Positions 48,019-55,244 of a stretch of 64,000 nt of DNA are shown piece after piece. Each line of letters begins with the position of its first letter. Positions within the stretch are counted from its first letter, which is position 1. Source of the stretch: Helicobacter heilmannii (GTDB lineage Bacteria > Campylobacterota > Campylobacteria > Campylobacterales > Helicobacteraceae); the NCBI RefSeq assembly GCF_001283065.1, contig NZ_CDMK01000001.1:776141-840140 (forward strand). The letters are read 5' to 3'. The notes beneath the pieces are model-generated. The model saw nothing but the letters and a program-made list of their open reading frames with translations. It did no database searches and was not told the origin of the DNA. Both the position numbers and the translations under genes were made by a program.

Positions 48019-48429
48019 ATGCGCAAAATTACAAAAATCATTATCCACTGCAGCGACACCCCAGCGGGGATGGAGTTTAGCGCGGCAGATATTGACCGCT
48101 GGCACAAGGAGAGGGGCTGGGATGGGATCGGCTATCACTATGTGGTTAAGCTAGATGGAACGATCGAAAAAGGGCGGGAAGAAGATGTAACAGGGGCGCA
48201 CTGCAAGGGGCATAACCTAGATAGTATAGGCGTGTGCTACATCGGCGGGCGGGATGATAACGGCCTTTTTGTGGATACAAGGACCAAAGAGCAAGAGGAG
48301 GCCATGGTCTTCTTGTGCAAACAGCTTTTAAGCAAATACCCCAAAGCTAAGCTTTACGGGCACCGCGATTTTGCGCCCAAAGAGTGCCCATGCTTTGCCG
48401 TAGGAGAATGGTGGAAAGAGGCTAACTAA
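48019..48429 (+). CDS. Endolysin: N-acetylmuramoyl-L-alanine amidase, T7 lysozyme type
   Basis: The 136-residue enzyme cuts the amide between MurNAc and L-Ala during lysis. Residues match T7 lysozyme: zinc ligands His10 (KIIIHCSDT), His115 and Cys123 (YGHRDFAPKECPC), with catalytic Lys121 and Tyr39. It has no signal peptide, so export to the cell wall needs the holin. ATG 48019 is preferred to 48013, where the AAGAAGG is too close. It is followed directly by holin and spanin genes. Confidence 0.92.
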   Translation: MRKITKIIIHCSDTPAGMEFSAADIDRWHKERGWDGIGYHYVVKLDGTIEKGREEDVTGAHCKGHNLDSIGVCYIGGRDDNGLFVDTRTKEQEEAMVFLCKQLLSKYPKAKLYGHRDFAPKECPCFAVGEWWKEAN

Positions 48430-48653
48430 TGGAAACAATCTTAAAAAGATTAGAATTTTTAAGCAGTATTGGCGTGTTTTTGCTGCTCATTTGTTTTTTG
48501 CAAACGCTGGGCTTATGCTTTATTGTTGTCGAAAGCTCTAAGACTTTAGATCGCGCCGACATCGCCGTGAGTCGTTTAGAAAAACTAGATGCTAACTTAG
48601 ATGTGATCGAGCACAAGATCGACAAGGTTAACAAAATAACTAGCCTGCAATGA
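48429..48653 (+). CDS. Small membrane protein of the lysis cassette
   Basis: The 74-residue protein has one N-terminal transmembrane helix (about 13-35, FLLLICFLQTLGLCFIVV) and a helical charged tail (RADIAVSRLEKLDANLD). It begins in the amidase stop (TAATG) and overlaps the holin gene by 4 bases. It could be a holin partner, an antiholin or a spanin-like part; the sequence does not decide. Confidence 0.6.
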   Translation: METILKRLEFLSSIGVFLLLICFLQTLGLCFIVVESSKTLDRADIAVSRLEKLDANLDVIEHKIDKVNKITSLQ

Positions 48654-49114
48654 AAAACGATTTTCTTATTCTTGGTCTATCCATCAAAGATTACCTACCC
48701 TATCTATTCATGCTGGTTGTAGGCTTTTTAGTGGGCTGGTTATTTGTCTTGCGCACGATCAAGAATGAAAACTTTAGCGGGGTGCTGGATAAAGTCCGCT
48801 ACATTTCATGGGGGGTGGGTTCATCAATGCTGACCACTTGGATCAGCTTTGAGCTGATTAACTATTATTTCCATTTCCCAAGCGGCCTATCTATTTCCAT
48901 TAGCGGGGGGGTGGGCTACATCGGCGCGGAGGTGGTAAGCGAAATAGTGCTAAAGCTCTTTGCTAATAAGATTGGTGCAAAAATCGATACCACCCCTCCA
49001 AAATCACAATTCAACGATAAGGATACACATGGATTTAAAAATAAAATCATTATAGGGATTTGTAGCGCGCTTAGCGTGCTGGCCTTTGTCTTTCTTTGGG
49101 CACTATTTAGGTAG
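48650..49114 (+). CDS. Phage holin, LydA/superfamily III-like
   Basis: The 154-residue membrane protein has four hydrophobic segments (about 15-35, 58-75, 85-108, 132-150). The core LDKVRYISWGVGSSMLTTWISFE with GGVGYIGAE matches the phage_holin_3_3 (LydA) pattern. It would form the membrane lesion that lets the amidase reach the wall. It lies between endolysin and spanins, the usual lysis order. Confidence 0.7.
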   Translation: MKNDFLILGLSIKDYLPYLFMLVVGFLVGWLFVLRTIKNENFSGVLDKVRYISWGVGSSMLTTWISFELINYYFHFPSGLSISISGGVGYIGAEVVSEIVLKLFANKIGAKIDTTPPKSQFNDKDTHGFKNKIIIGICSALSVLAFVFLWALFR

Positions 49115-49142
49115 GCTTAAATGCGCGTTAAAGGGGCGTTAA

Positions 49143-49484
49143 ATGTTTAGCATAGACACTAAGAGCATTGGCATCGCTTTGGCCTTAGCGATTTTGCTAG
49201 GGGCTTTGGGCGCGTTAGGCTGGTATTGTAAGAAAATCTTAGTGGAAAGCGAAACATGTAGGGTCGCGGTGGCCGCGCAAAATAAGGCTATCTTAGATCA
49301 GAATTTAGCCACAGCTGAGTATGTGGAAAAGTTACAAAAATCTAAAGACGCGATCGCGCAAAAATACCGCAACCACACTCTGCCCCCTTTAAGTCCTAGC
49401 GGGGCCAAGCTTGTGTGCGCTAAGCAAGATCAAGAGCTAAAGCAGATTGCGCAAGATTTACAGGTATTTAAGGGGGGTCGTTAA
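49143..49484 (+). CDS. Inner-membrane spanin (Rz-like)
   Basis: The 113-residue protein has an N-terminal membrane anchor (IGIALALAILLGALGALGWYC) and a periplasmic helix (ILVESETCRVAVAAQNKAIL and onward) typical of i-spanins, which reach the outer-membrane subunit and fuse the membranes. Two cysteines may form disulfide links between chains. The lipoprotein partner is likely the gene at 49720. Confidence 0.7.
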   Translation: MFSIDTKSIGIALALAILLGALGALGWYCKKILVESETCRVAVAAQNKAILDQNLATAEYVEKLQKSKDAIAQKYRNHTLPPLSPSGAKLVCAKQDQELKQIAQDLQVFKGGR

Positions 49485-49538
49485 TGTTTAGCTTAAGTGG
49501 TTTGCAAGTTTTACGCTGGCACAATAGCTATAGCGGGT

Positions 49539-49560
49539 CCCCCCTAAAGCGGGGGGGTTT
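49539..49560 (+). terminator. Possible intrinsic terminator or hairpin inside the lysis region
   Basis: CCCCCC (49539-49544), the loop TAAAGC, then seven G and a short T run form a strong GC hairpin with T tail between the two spanin genes. The stretch 49485-49719 has an open frame of 64 codons, but I see no domain in it and no support as a gene. Confidence 0.45.
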
Positions 49561-49719
49561 TCATCAGTGTAACGGCATGGCCAAAAGAACCGTTGCAATG
49601 AACGCTATAGCTAGCGTTTTACGCGCAGTACCTCCTATCAGCGTGCCCCCGCTACACGCCCAACCCCCAAAAGGCTAACGCCTTCTAGTTCTCCAAATGC
49701 CATTAAGAAGTCTGCTTTT

Positions 49720-49971
49720 GTGCAAAACTCATTTTATCTAAAATGCTTAAAATTTGGCTTTTTGGCCTTTTGCGGGTGCACCCGTGTATATAAGCCCGTA
49801 TACATCCCCACGAAATGCAACATCCCCAAACTAGAGCGTCCCGCTTTAAACAGCCCCTCTTTGAGCGCAAACATCTGCGCTTTACTGATCTACACAGAAG
49901 CGTTAGAGCAAGATGTGCGCTTTTGCATTGAGGGGCAAGGGCCTTTAACCCAAAAAAAGGAGCACCCATAG
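49720..49971 (+). CDS. Outer-membrane spanin lipoprotein (Rz1-like)
   Basis: The 83-residue protein starts at GTG 49720 with a short signal and a lipobox-like FCGC, giving an acylated Cys at about residue 20. The mature part TRVYKPVYIPTKCNIPKLER is typical of o-spanins, with proline-rich linker and later FCIEGQ. It pairs with the i-spanin upstream in position but, unlike lambda, the two genes do not overlap. Its TAG overlaps the next short frame. Confidence 0.7.
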   Translation: MQNSFYLKCLKFGFLAFCGCTRVYKPVYIPTKCNIPKLERPALNSPSLSANICALLIYTEALEQDVRFCIEGQGPLTQKKEHP

Positions 49972-50087
49972 GCAAGACTTATAAAAGGCGGGGCAAGTCC
50001 CCTAATAGAGCACAGCTACACAAGAAACAACAAAAACCAAAAAACCCCCAAAAGGCCGAGCCGCACTGGGTGTTTAAATATTCTTAA
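49968..50087 (+). CDS. Very short basic ORF with apparent ATA start
   Basis: A 39-codon frame reads (ATA)GKTYKRRGKSPNRAQLHKKQ and on to WVFKYS before TAA. A good ribosome site (AAGGAG, 49957-49962) lies five bases before the ATA, and the frame overlaps the o-spanin stop. Either an ATA start is used, or an ATG has mutated recently. The basic composition suggests a nucleic-acid or capsid-binding peptide. It was not recognised as a family. Confidence 0.4.
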   Translation: MGKTYKRRGKSPNRAQLHKKQQKPKNPQKAEPHWVFKYS

Positions 50088-50098
50088 AGGAGGTTAAT

Positions 50099-50953
50099 TT
50101 GAGTCAAAAAGATAATTTATACTTTGGTGGGGGATCGCTTTACATCATCCCCTTTAATAACGGGGTGCCCGATGAAAGTCAGTGGCTAGATATAGGGTGC
50201 TTAGAGCTTTCTTTAAGCAAGGATAGCCAAAAGACCACGGCATGGACAAGGGCTAACGGGGCTAAACAGAAGTTAGCCGAAATCACCACAGAGGAAAATT
50301 ACACCCTTAAGATCAAGGGCAATAACTTTAGCCCCGAGGCTTTAAGCCTTGTGGTGGGGAGTTTTGTAGAAGAAACCACCATTAAACAAGGCCAGCCCCT
50401 GCCCTATGGTGGCACGGCTGCAAAAGATACTTTCATTAAAAGCTTAAACGCCGGCAGCCGATCCGAGCAAGTTACTTGCCGGCTAGAATTTATAGGCCGC
50501 CCTGTGATGGGTAAATTTGTCCACGCTATTTTTTACGAGGTGAATTTAAGCCTAGATGGGGATTTAAATTTGATGGCAGAAGAGTTTAGCAGCCTTGGTT
50601 TAAGCGGGGCATGTGTAGCCACTGATCAGGGCGTGTACACCTACTATTACTCGGATGAAAGCGGGCAAACCCAAAGCACGCAAAGCAATGCACCCACACA
50701 AACCACCAGCCAAAGCACCACCACAGGTGGGCAAAGCACAAGTGCACAAACCCAAAGCACGCAAAGCAATGCACCCACACAAACCACCAGCCAAAGCGGC
50801 GCGCTGCCTAGCAATGATAACGACTTAGAAAAGATGGTTGAAGACTTAGAAGATCAGGCAATTAAGGACGGCACGGCAAGTGCTAGCGCGGTGAAAGCGG
50901 CGCGCGCTAAGACTAAGGCGGCAAACCCAGATTTACAAGTTGAGGGCGCTTAA
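50099..50953 (+). CDS. Phage tail protein (tail-tube-like) with repeat-rich C-terminal linker
   Basis: The 284-residue protein starts at TTG 50099 after AAAGGAGG. The N-terminal ~180 residues (LYFGGGSLYIIPFNNGVPDE, TCRLEFIGRPVMGKFVHAIF, LMAEEFSSLGLSGACV) are beta-rich and look like a siphophage tail-tube protein. A Gln/Ser/Thr linker (about 185-240) contains an exact 17-residue repeat. A helical, charged tail closes it (EKMVEDLEDQAIKDG). Tail-tube proteins with such C-terminal extensions often carry an extra surface domain; here only the linker remains. Confidence 0.6.
   Translation: MSQKDNLYFGGGSLYIIPFNNGVPDESQWLDIGCLELSLSKDSQKTTAWTRANGAKQKLAEITTEENYTLKIKGNNFSPEALSLVVGSFVEETTIKQGQPLPYGGTAAKDTFIKSLNAGSRSEQVTCRLEFIGRPVMGKFVHAIFYEVNLSLDGDLNLMAEEFSSLGLSGACVATDQGVYTYYYSDESGQTQSTQSNAPTQTTSQSTTTGGQSTSAQTQSTQSNAPTQTTSQSGALPSNDNDLEKMVEDLEDQAIKDGTASASAVKAARAKTKAANPDLQVEGA
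50666..50797 (+). repeat. Two exact in-frame 51-bp direct repeats in the tail gene
   Basis: Copies 50666-50716 and 50747-50797 are identical and 81 bases apart, so their loss or gain by slipped pairing keeps the frame. They encode the Gln/Ser/Thr linker. Confidence 0.9.
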
Positions 50954-50958
50954 GAGTT

Positions 50959-52065
50959 ATGGCGGGCGTTAACGAGAAGGTTTTACGCATTTTAGATAAG
51001 CGTATTTCTTCTTTAGAAAATATGCGCTACCGCTACGCGCTAAACCCCCCGCCAAATGACACCCAAAGAAAAATACAAGATTTAATCACAAGAGCTACCC
51101 CGCCTACAGATGCCGAGGTAAGGGATTTGGGGCTTTATTTTAACGAGTTTGTGGACTATGGTGGGGATGTTGCGCTTGATTACAGAGATGGCGGGTATAC
51201 GGATTTTTACCGCTGGTTTTCAGATTTGGATAGCCCAACACAGGTGGCCCTAATCTTTTTAGCCATGCAAGGGGTCTATGATCGACAAAAGCTAATTGCG
51301 CTAGCCAACACACAAGCCCCGCTAATGATGGAATCTTTTTATCAAGCCGCATGCCTTATACTGCCAAAATACTATGTAAGTCAAAATCTGTTGCCTGAAG
51401 GCATAGATCCTAACTTAGCGGGCGCGGCGATCGTAGCTTATATCCAGCGTGGATTTAGCATTAATTTAGGCTTAATTGCTTTGATGAATCCGGACAGCAC
51501 GGCAGCACTGGGAGCCGATGTAACGGCTAAAATGGCTGTGCTTAGCGCGCGCTTTAAAGTCTTTTTGCGTTACGCCCCCGATCTTTGGCAGGTGGCCACG
51601 CATTTTACGGTCTATTTTTTATCAAAAGACTTAACTCGAGCGGTGGGCAATTGCACATTTAGGCAAGCCGTTTACATCCGCGCCAAAATGCTTAGCGGGT
51701 CTGTGATTCATAAGTTAAACATGGCCTTTAAGCAAAAGTTAGCTGCAGCAGATAACACACAAGCAGATGACACACAAGAGGCTATTTATGGTCACGATCG
51801 TGTTTACTTTTTAGCGGGCTTGTTGTTCATTGCCGATCAGCTTCTTAAAATATGCCCTGAAGTTACAGAGGATTATAACCCTAACTCTGGGTTTTGGCAG
51901 GCCATCAATGGTGGCGGGGGGCTTATGGGTGGTTTGCAGGGTTTAGCTAGAACCCCCCTAGACAATGCGACCGCCCGCCATGTCTTGCAAGCTTTCAGGG
52001 CGTGGCTAGAAGAAGTGGATTTAAGCCAAGCCTACTTAGGTGGGCACGAATACGAAATTATGTAA
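50959..52065 (+). CDS. Prophage protein of unknown function, paralogue of the next gene
   Basis: The 368-residue protein is cytoplasmic or structural, mostly helical, and no family is recognised. Features are an N-terminal charged helix (ILDKRISSLENMRYRY), the motif YRWFSDLDSPTQVALIF near residue 85, and hydrophobic helices around 115-180 and 210-280. The motif recurs in the next protein (RSYFSALDRSTATALVY), so the two genes look like an old duplication. It lies 5 bases after the tail gene. Confidence 0.6.
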   Translation: MAGVNEKVLRILDKRISSLENMRYRYALNPPPNDTQRKIQDLITRATPPTDAEVRDLGLYFNEFVDYGGDVALDYRDGGYTDFYRWFSDLDSPTQVALIFLAMQGVYDRQKLIALANTQAPLMMESFYQAACLILPKYYVSQNLLPEGIDPNLAGAAIVAYIQRGFSINLGLIALMNPDSTAALGADVTAKMAVLSARFKVFLRYAPDLWQVATHFTVYFLSKDLTRAVGNCTFRQAVYIRAKMLSGSVIHKLNMAFKQKLAAADNTQADDTQEAIYGHDRVYFLAGLLFIADQLLKICPEVTEDYNPNSGFWQAINGGGGLMGGLQGLARTPLDNATARHVLQAFRAWLEEVDLSQAYLGGHEYEIM

Positions 52066-52077
52066 AAAGGAGAAAAC

Positions 52078-53007
52078 ATGGATAAAGCCCAAGTTTATAA
52101 ACAATTAAGCGCGCGTAAAGCGGCCGTTAGTGTGATGATGGATCGGGTGTTTGCTTTGTTCAACGCCCCTAACTTTGTGGAGTGCAGTGCGAGCGCGCCA
52201 CTAGACTTTAAAGATGACAATGTAAGGAGCTATTTTAGCGCGCTGGATAGGAGCACCGCTACCGCCTTAGTTTATTGCGCCCTGCCCGATTCTGTGCCCC
52301 AAAGTCCACAGGGCCAAGCACTTTCGCTAAGCGATCTATTTTCCCCTATCCTGCAAGCTTTAGCCACCTGTTACGATTATTCTAACAGCCAAAACAAGCC
52401 GGGCTTTGCACGTCCCTACAACTACACCCCGCACCCTATCTTTAATAGCGTGTTTGCCTATATGGCGCATTTATTCAGCCTGCACAAGGCCGACCTTGAC
52501 ACGCTAGCCCACCCCCCTGCACAAGGTGTAGATACACAAGACAAACTAGACTCCTTTAACCATTTAAAAGAGCGGCTAGACCCCCCCTTTATGCAGTTTG
52601 TCAGCGCGCACCCTGTAAGTAGACTGGACTTAGCTAAAGTTTTCGCTCTGCAGCTTCTAAACTGCGCTAATGAGAGCAACCCCCCACAAACGCCCACGGG
52701 TGATTTAAGCCTTAATGCTGATTTGGTTTTGATTTTGGCAGAGAAGCTTGGCCCAAGCAAGAGCGCCGCCCTGCTCAAAGACTATTACGCCCACAATGAC
52801 GGCGTTGCTAGCCTGCCTTTAAGCGTGGCTTGTTATTTTCAAAATACGATTAAAAACGCGCCGCCTATTGTGGACAACTACACTCTGCCCGCAGAATTTA
52901 ACGATCTCTTTGGCGAGCAAAAGCCTACGGATGAGCAAATTTGCACATACCTTAAGGGCTTTAGGGAGTTTGTGATCAACACAGATTACACAGAATACAC
53001 ACTTTAA
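52078..53007 (+). CDS. Prophage protein of unknown function, paralogue of the previous gene
   Basis: The 309-residue protein starts at ATG 52078 with AAAAGGAG upstream. It shares the FSxLDxxTxxAL motif and a similar helix pattern with the protein at 50959, with many Ala and Leu. It is not a tape measure by length or composition. Its position between tail and chaperone genes suggests a tail or baseplate role. Confidence 0.55.
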   Translation: MDKAQVYKQLSARKAAVSVMMDRVFALFNAPNFVECSASAPLDFKDDNVRSYFSALDRSTATALVYCALPDSVPQSPQGQALSLSDLFSPILQALATCYDYSNSQNKPGFARPYNYTPHPIFNSVFAYMAHLFSLHKADLDTLAHPPAQGVDTQDKLDSFNHLKERLDPPFMQFVSAHPVSRLDLAKVFALQLLNCANESNPPQTPTGDLSLNADLVLILAEKLGPSKSAALLKDYYAHNDGVASLPLSVACYFQNTIKNAPPIVDNYTLPAEFNDLFGEQKPTDEQICTYLKGFREFVINTDYTEYTL

Positions 53008-53016
53008 AGGACTTGC

Positions 53017-53361
53017 ATGACTCAAGTTTTTAAATTAGATCGCAATTACATGGAGTTTAGCGCGGATTTAGGCGGGCTTAAATGTGATTTCCGCTTTTAC
53101 GCTAAAAGCGACCTGCAAGAGCAAAGGGGCTTAGAGTTTTCGCAAAAGGCAGATAACCCTTTAGGCTTAGCCCAGCTGATCAACTACCACTATCAAGTTA
53201 TCTTAGAAAACCTAGTTTGTTTAAGCCACAAGGACGCGGGCAAAGAAGCGGAGTTTTTAGAAAATCTAAAAGAAAATGGTAAAACCATTGAGTTTTTAAA
53301 CTTTGTGGATGAATCTTTAAAGGCCGCCTTTAGCCAAAAAAAAGCACCCTTGAAGCCTTAA
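53017..53361 (+). CDS. Tail-assembly chaperone-like protein, frame-0 product
   Basis: The 114-residue protein starts at ATG 53017 after AAAGGAC. It has a beta-rich start (VFKLDRNYMEFSADLGGLK) and a helical rest, without a known motif. It ends shortly after a run of eight A (53336-53343). Size and position are like the lambda gpG type, where a fraction of ribosomes slip back one base and make a longer protein. Confidence 0.6.
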   Translation: MTQVFKLDRNYMEFSADLGGLKCDFRFYAKSDLQEQRGLEFSQKADNPLGLAQLINYHYQVILENLVCLSHKDAGKEAEFLENLKENGKTIEFLNFVDESLKAAFSQKKAPLKP

Positions 53362-53627
53362 TTAAAGAGCAAGCTTTATTATTAAGCGGGGTCAAGCTCT
53401 TGGCCCCTACACAAACAACAGATTTAGAAATCTTAGAAATCTTAAGAGGTTTTAACTTAGCGACCCGTTTAGAAATGGACGGCTTTAGCGGTGCAGTGCA
53501 TATGCATTTAGATTACCTGCTTACTAAAGACTTTGCTAAGGACCACCGCTATGACCACTGGTTTTTATTCGACTTGTTTAAAGGCTTTTGCGCGGTGATT
53601 GAAGGGGTTTTAAACGATCGCGCTTAA
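53017..53627 (+). CDS. Tail-assembly chaperone, long product by -1 frameshift
   Basis: Ribosomes slipping back one base on A-AAA-AAA (53337-53343) would read on as STLEALIKEQALLLSGVKLL and further to LNDRA, stop at 53625-53627, a product of about 203 residues (109 plus 94). The second frame is open without stops from 53343. It has no good start: the first TTG (53400) has no ribosome site. This matches G/GT-type tail chaperones. Transcript slippage on eight A could give the same result, and an ordinary frameshift mutation is not excluded. Confidence 0.6.
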
Positions 53628-53685
53628 TTCACAAAAACAAAACCCCGCCTTAAAGCCGTGTTAAACTAACCTTAAAGGAGTATGG

Positions 53686-54198
53686 ATGGCAAAGAGTTTT
53701 AATATCCTTGGCAACCGCAATAATTTAATTCTAGCCGAGAATATCCGCACTCTATATTTGCAGGGCAAGAGCTACGACTATATCTGCCAAACCCTAGGCA
53801 TTTCTAAAAGCACCATCAACACCTACCGCAAAAACGCGGCCAAAGAAGGCGACGACTGGGATACGCTGTTGCTGCTCAATAGGCGCAACACGCAAAACAT
53901 CGCCATGAGCGAGGCCTATTTTGTGGGGTGGCTCATCGACGGATTCGAAGCACAGCTTTTACACACCCCCGAGCTATCTTTACACGAGCTGGCCAAATAC
54001 ACCAAACTTTATTTTCAGCTTAAACAGCCTAGAAACACGGACGAGCTTAAGAGCAAGGAGCAACAATACGAAAACGCCATGCGGGTGATCAAGGCAGTTG
54101 CCGAGCTAGCTTTAGAGCAGGATAACCGTGCGGTGGTAGAGTTTTTGAGCGCGCAGGCAGATGTGATCATTAAGGCCGTTTTTAAAGCCCAAAAATAA
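53686..54198 (+). CDS. Terminase small subunit-like protein (DUF1804, Mu-like)
   Basis: The 170-residue protein has an N-terminal helix-turn-helix (IRTLYLQGKSYDYICQTLGI, STINTYRKNAAKEGDDWDTL) and helical C-terminal half. This is the DUF1804 pattern of Mu-like phages, thought to be the DNA-recognising terminase subunit. AAAGGAG precedes the ATG. The large subunit is not found in the window, so packaging by this element alone is unlikely. Confidence 0.7.
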   Translation: MAKSFNILGNRNNLILAENIRTLYLQGKSYDYICQTLGISKSTINTYRKNAAKEGDDWDTLLLLNRRNTQNIAMSEAYFVGWLIDGFEAQLLHTPELSLHELAKYTKLYFQLKQPRNTDELKSKEQQYENAMRVIKAVAELALEQDNRAVVEFLSAQADVIIKAVFKAQK

Positions 54199-54307
54199 AA
54201 CGCGTTTAAACGGCTTTTAAACGGCTCCTTTTGTTTAAATAGACTCAACTATACAGCCTAACCCTAAACTTGCAGAAATAAACGCGCCTAAACGGCAAGT
54301 AAACGCT
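54198..54307. repeat. Duplicated composite element with AAACGCG and TAAACGG motifs
   Basis: Copy 1 (54198-54226) and copy 2 (54280-54307) share the order AAACGCG, then TAAACGGC, then TAAACG(G)C, with matching spacing. The units within a copy repeat every 10-11 bases, one helical turn. They are in the noncoding gap 54199-54388 and are candidate operators or transposase/replication protein sites. Confidence 0.6.
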
Positions 54308-54388
54308 ATAAGATAAGTGCACTCCCCCCCTTTTTTAACAAGTCAGCCAAATAAGCCAAATTTTAGCCCCCTTTTATATCATGTGTTG

Positions 54389-54625
54389 ATGGGCACTAAA
54401 GAGCGGTTAAAATTGGAGTTTGATTTATTAAAGTTGCTGATTGTGGTGTTTGTATCCGCCATTTTAAGCAGTGTGGCTTATGGGTTCATCCACTATGATA
54501 AGTTAAGTTTGTTACGTCTGATGCTGGTTGCGTGCGGGGTGTTTGTCCTTGCGCTTATCTTGTCTTTTTTGCTCAAAAAAGCTTTTGCGTGCCTAAATCA
54601 AATAGAAGGGTTAAACGATGGGTGA
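54389..54625 (+). CDS. Small two-helix membrane protein, first of a pair
   Basis: The 78-residue protein has two hydrophobic helices (LLIVVFVSAILSSVAYGF and LMLVACGVFVLALILSF) flanked by charged ends. It overlaps the next small gene by 8 bases. The family is unknown; the composition suggests a membrane peptide of superinfection exclusion, toxin or holin type, but nothing decides. Upstream are the repeats at 54198-54307. Confidence 0.55.
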   Translation: MGTKERLKLEFDLLKLLIVVFVSAILSSVAYGFIHYDKLSLLRLMLVACGVFVLALILSFLLKKAFACLNQIEGLNDG

Positions 54626-54767
54626 AGTTCTATTTTTTGTATTTGGGTTAACTGCAATCGGCGGGCCTGTGCTTTACTTTCTTTGGCTTTTAGATCAGGA
54701 CGACAAAAAGCGCGAAAAGGAGCGGCGAGAAGCCGGGGCTAAGGGCAAAAACTTACCCCCGCTTTAA
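54618..54767 (+). CDS. Very small membrane protein, second of a pair
   Basis: The 49-residue protein has one N-terminal helix (MGEVLFFVFGLTAIGGPVLY) and a highly charged tail (DDKKREKERREAG). It starts in the preceding stop, so it is coupled. Its end overlaps the convergent gpG-like gene by 15 bases. Confidence 0.55.
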   Translation: MGEVLFFVFGLTAIGGPVLYFLWLLDQDDKKREKERREAGAKGKNLPPL

Positions 54768-55187
54768 CACCATAGTTGCCACCTGCTTTAAAATTTCTTG
54801 CCCTCCAAGGGCGTTAGGCTCTAACAAGGCTTCAATTTCTCTATGTAAATTAGGTGCGGGTTTGCCCGTATCATCAAAGGGTAGGTAACGCCTTTGGGGG
54901 ATGTTCTTTTTAGGGCTGCCAAATTGGTGGACCGCTGCATAAGGCAAGTTAACCCGCGCTTGCACACTTTGGCCGACAATATCCACCCTGCAAGAGCTCC
55001 TTAAAAGCCCGCTTTGCTCTAAGATAGGTTTATAGGGGTAGCGGCGCGTAATAAGAGTGGTGCCCTTAAGCGGTTTCCACTTCTTTAAGGTTACGGGGTC
55101 TCTTTGCTGTGTAAAGCTTTGCCTTATTTCATCTTCCACAGCGTTTTTAATTTCGTTTAGTAGGATAAGGGTGTTCATAGGGGGCAT
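54753..55187 (-). CDS. Virion morphogenesis protein, Mu gpG-like
   Basis: The 144-residue protein fits the phage tail-completion/virion-morphogenesis (gpG) family: KPILEQSGLLRSSCRVDI with LPYAAVHQFGSPKKNIPQRRYLPFDD, the QFG..IPxRxFL motif that defines it. It is on the minus strand like MuF and portal, separated from them by the plus-strand methyltransferase. The start may be 55187 or the ATG 9 bases later; no strong ribosome site is visible. Confidence 0.75.
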   Translation of the reverse strand: MPPMNTLILLNEIKNAVEDEIRQSFTQQRDPVTLKKWKPLKGTTLITRRYPYKPILEQSGLLRSSCRVDIVGQSVQARVNLPYAAVHQFGSPKKNIPQRRYLPFDDTGKPAPNLHREIEALLEPNALGGQEILKQVATMVLKRG

Positions 55188-55244
55188 GATACTTAAAGAA
55201 GTCTGTACTAAAATCCCACACCATACATCACATAAAGGTTAGCT

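Noticed and set aside
49484..49678. 64-codon frame beginning at the i-spanin stop
   Set aside because: It runs through a strong GC hairpin and has no recognisable domain, so I do not call it as a gene.
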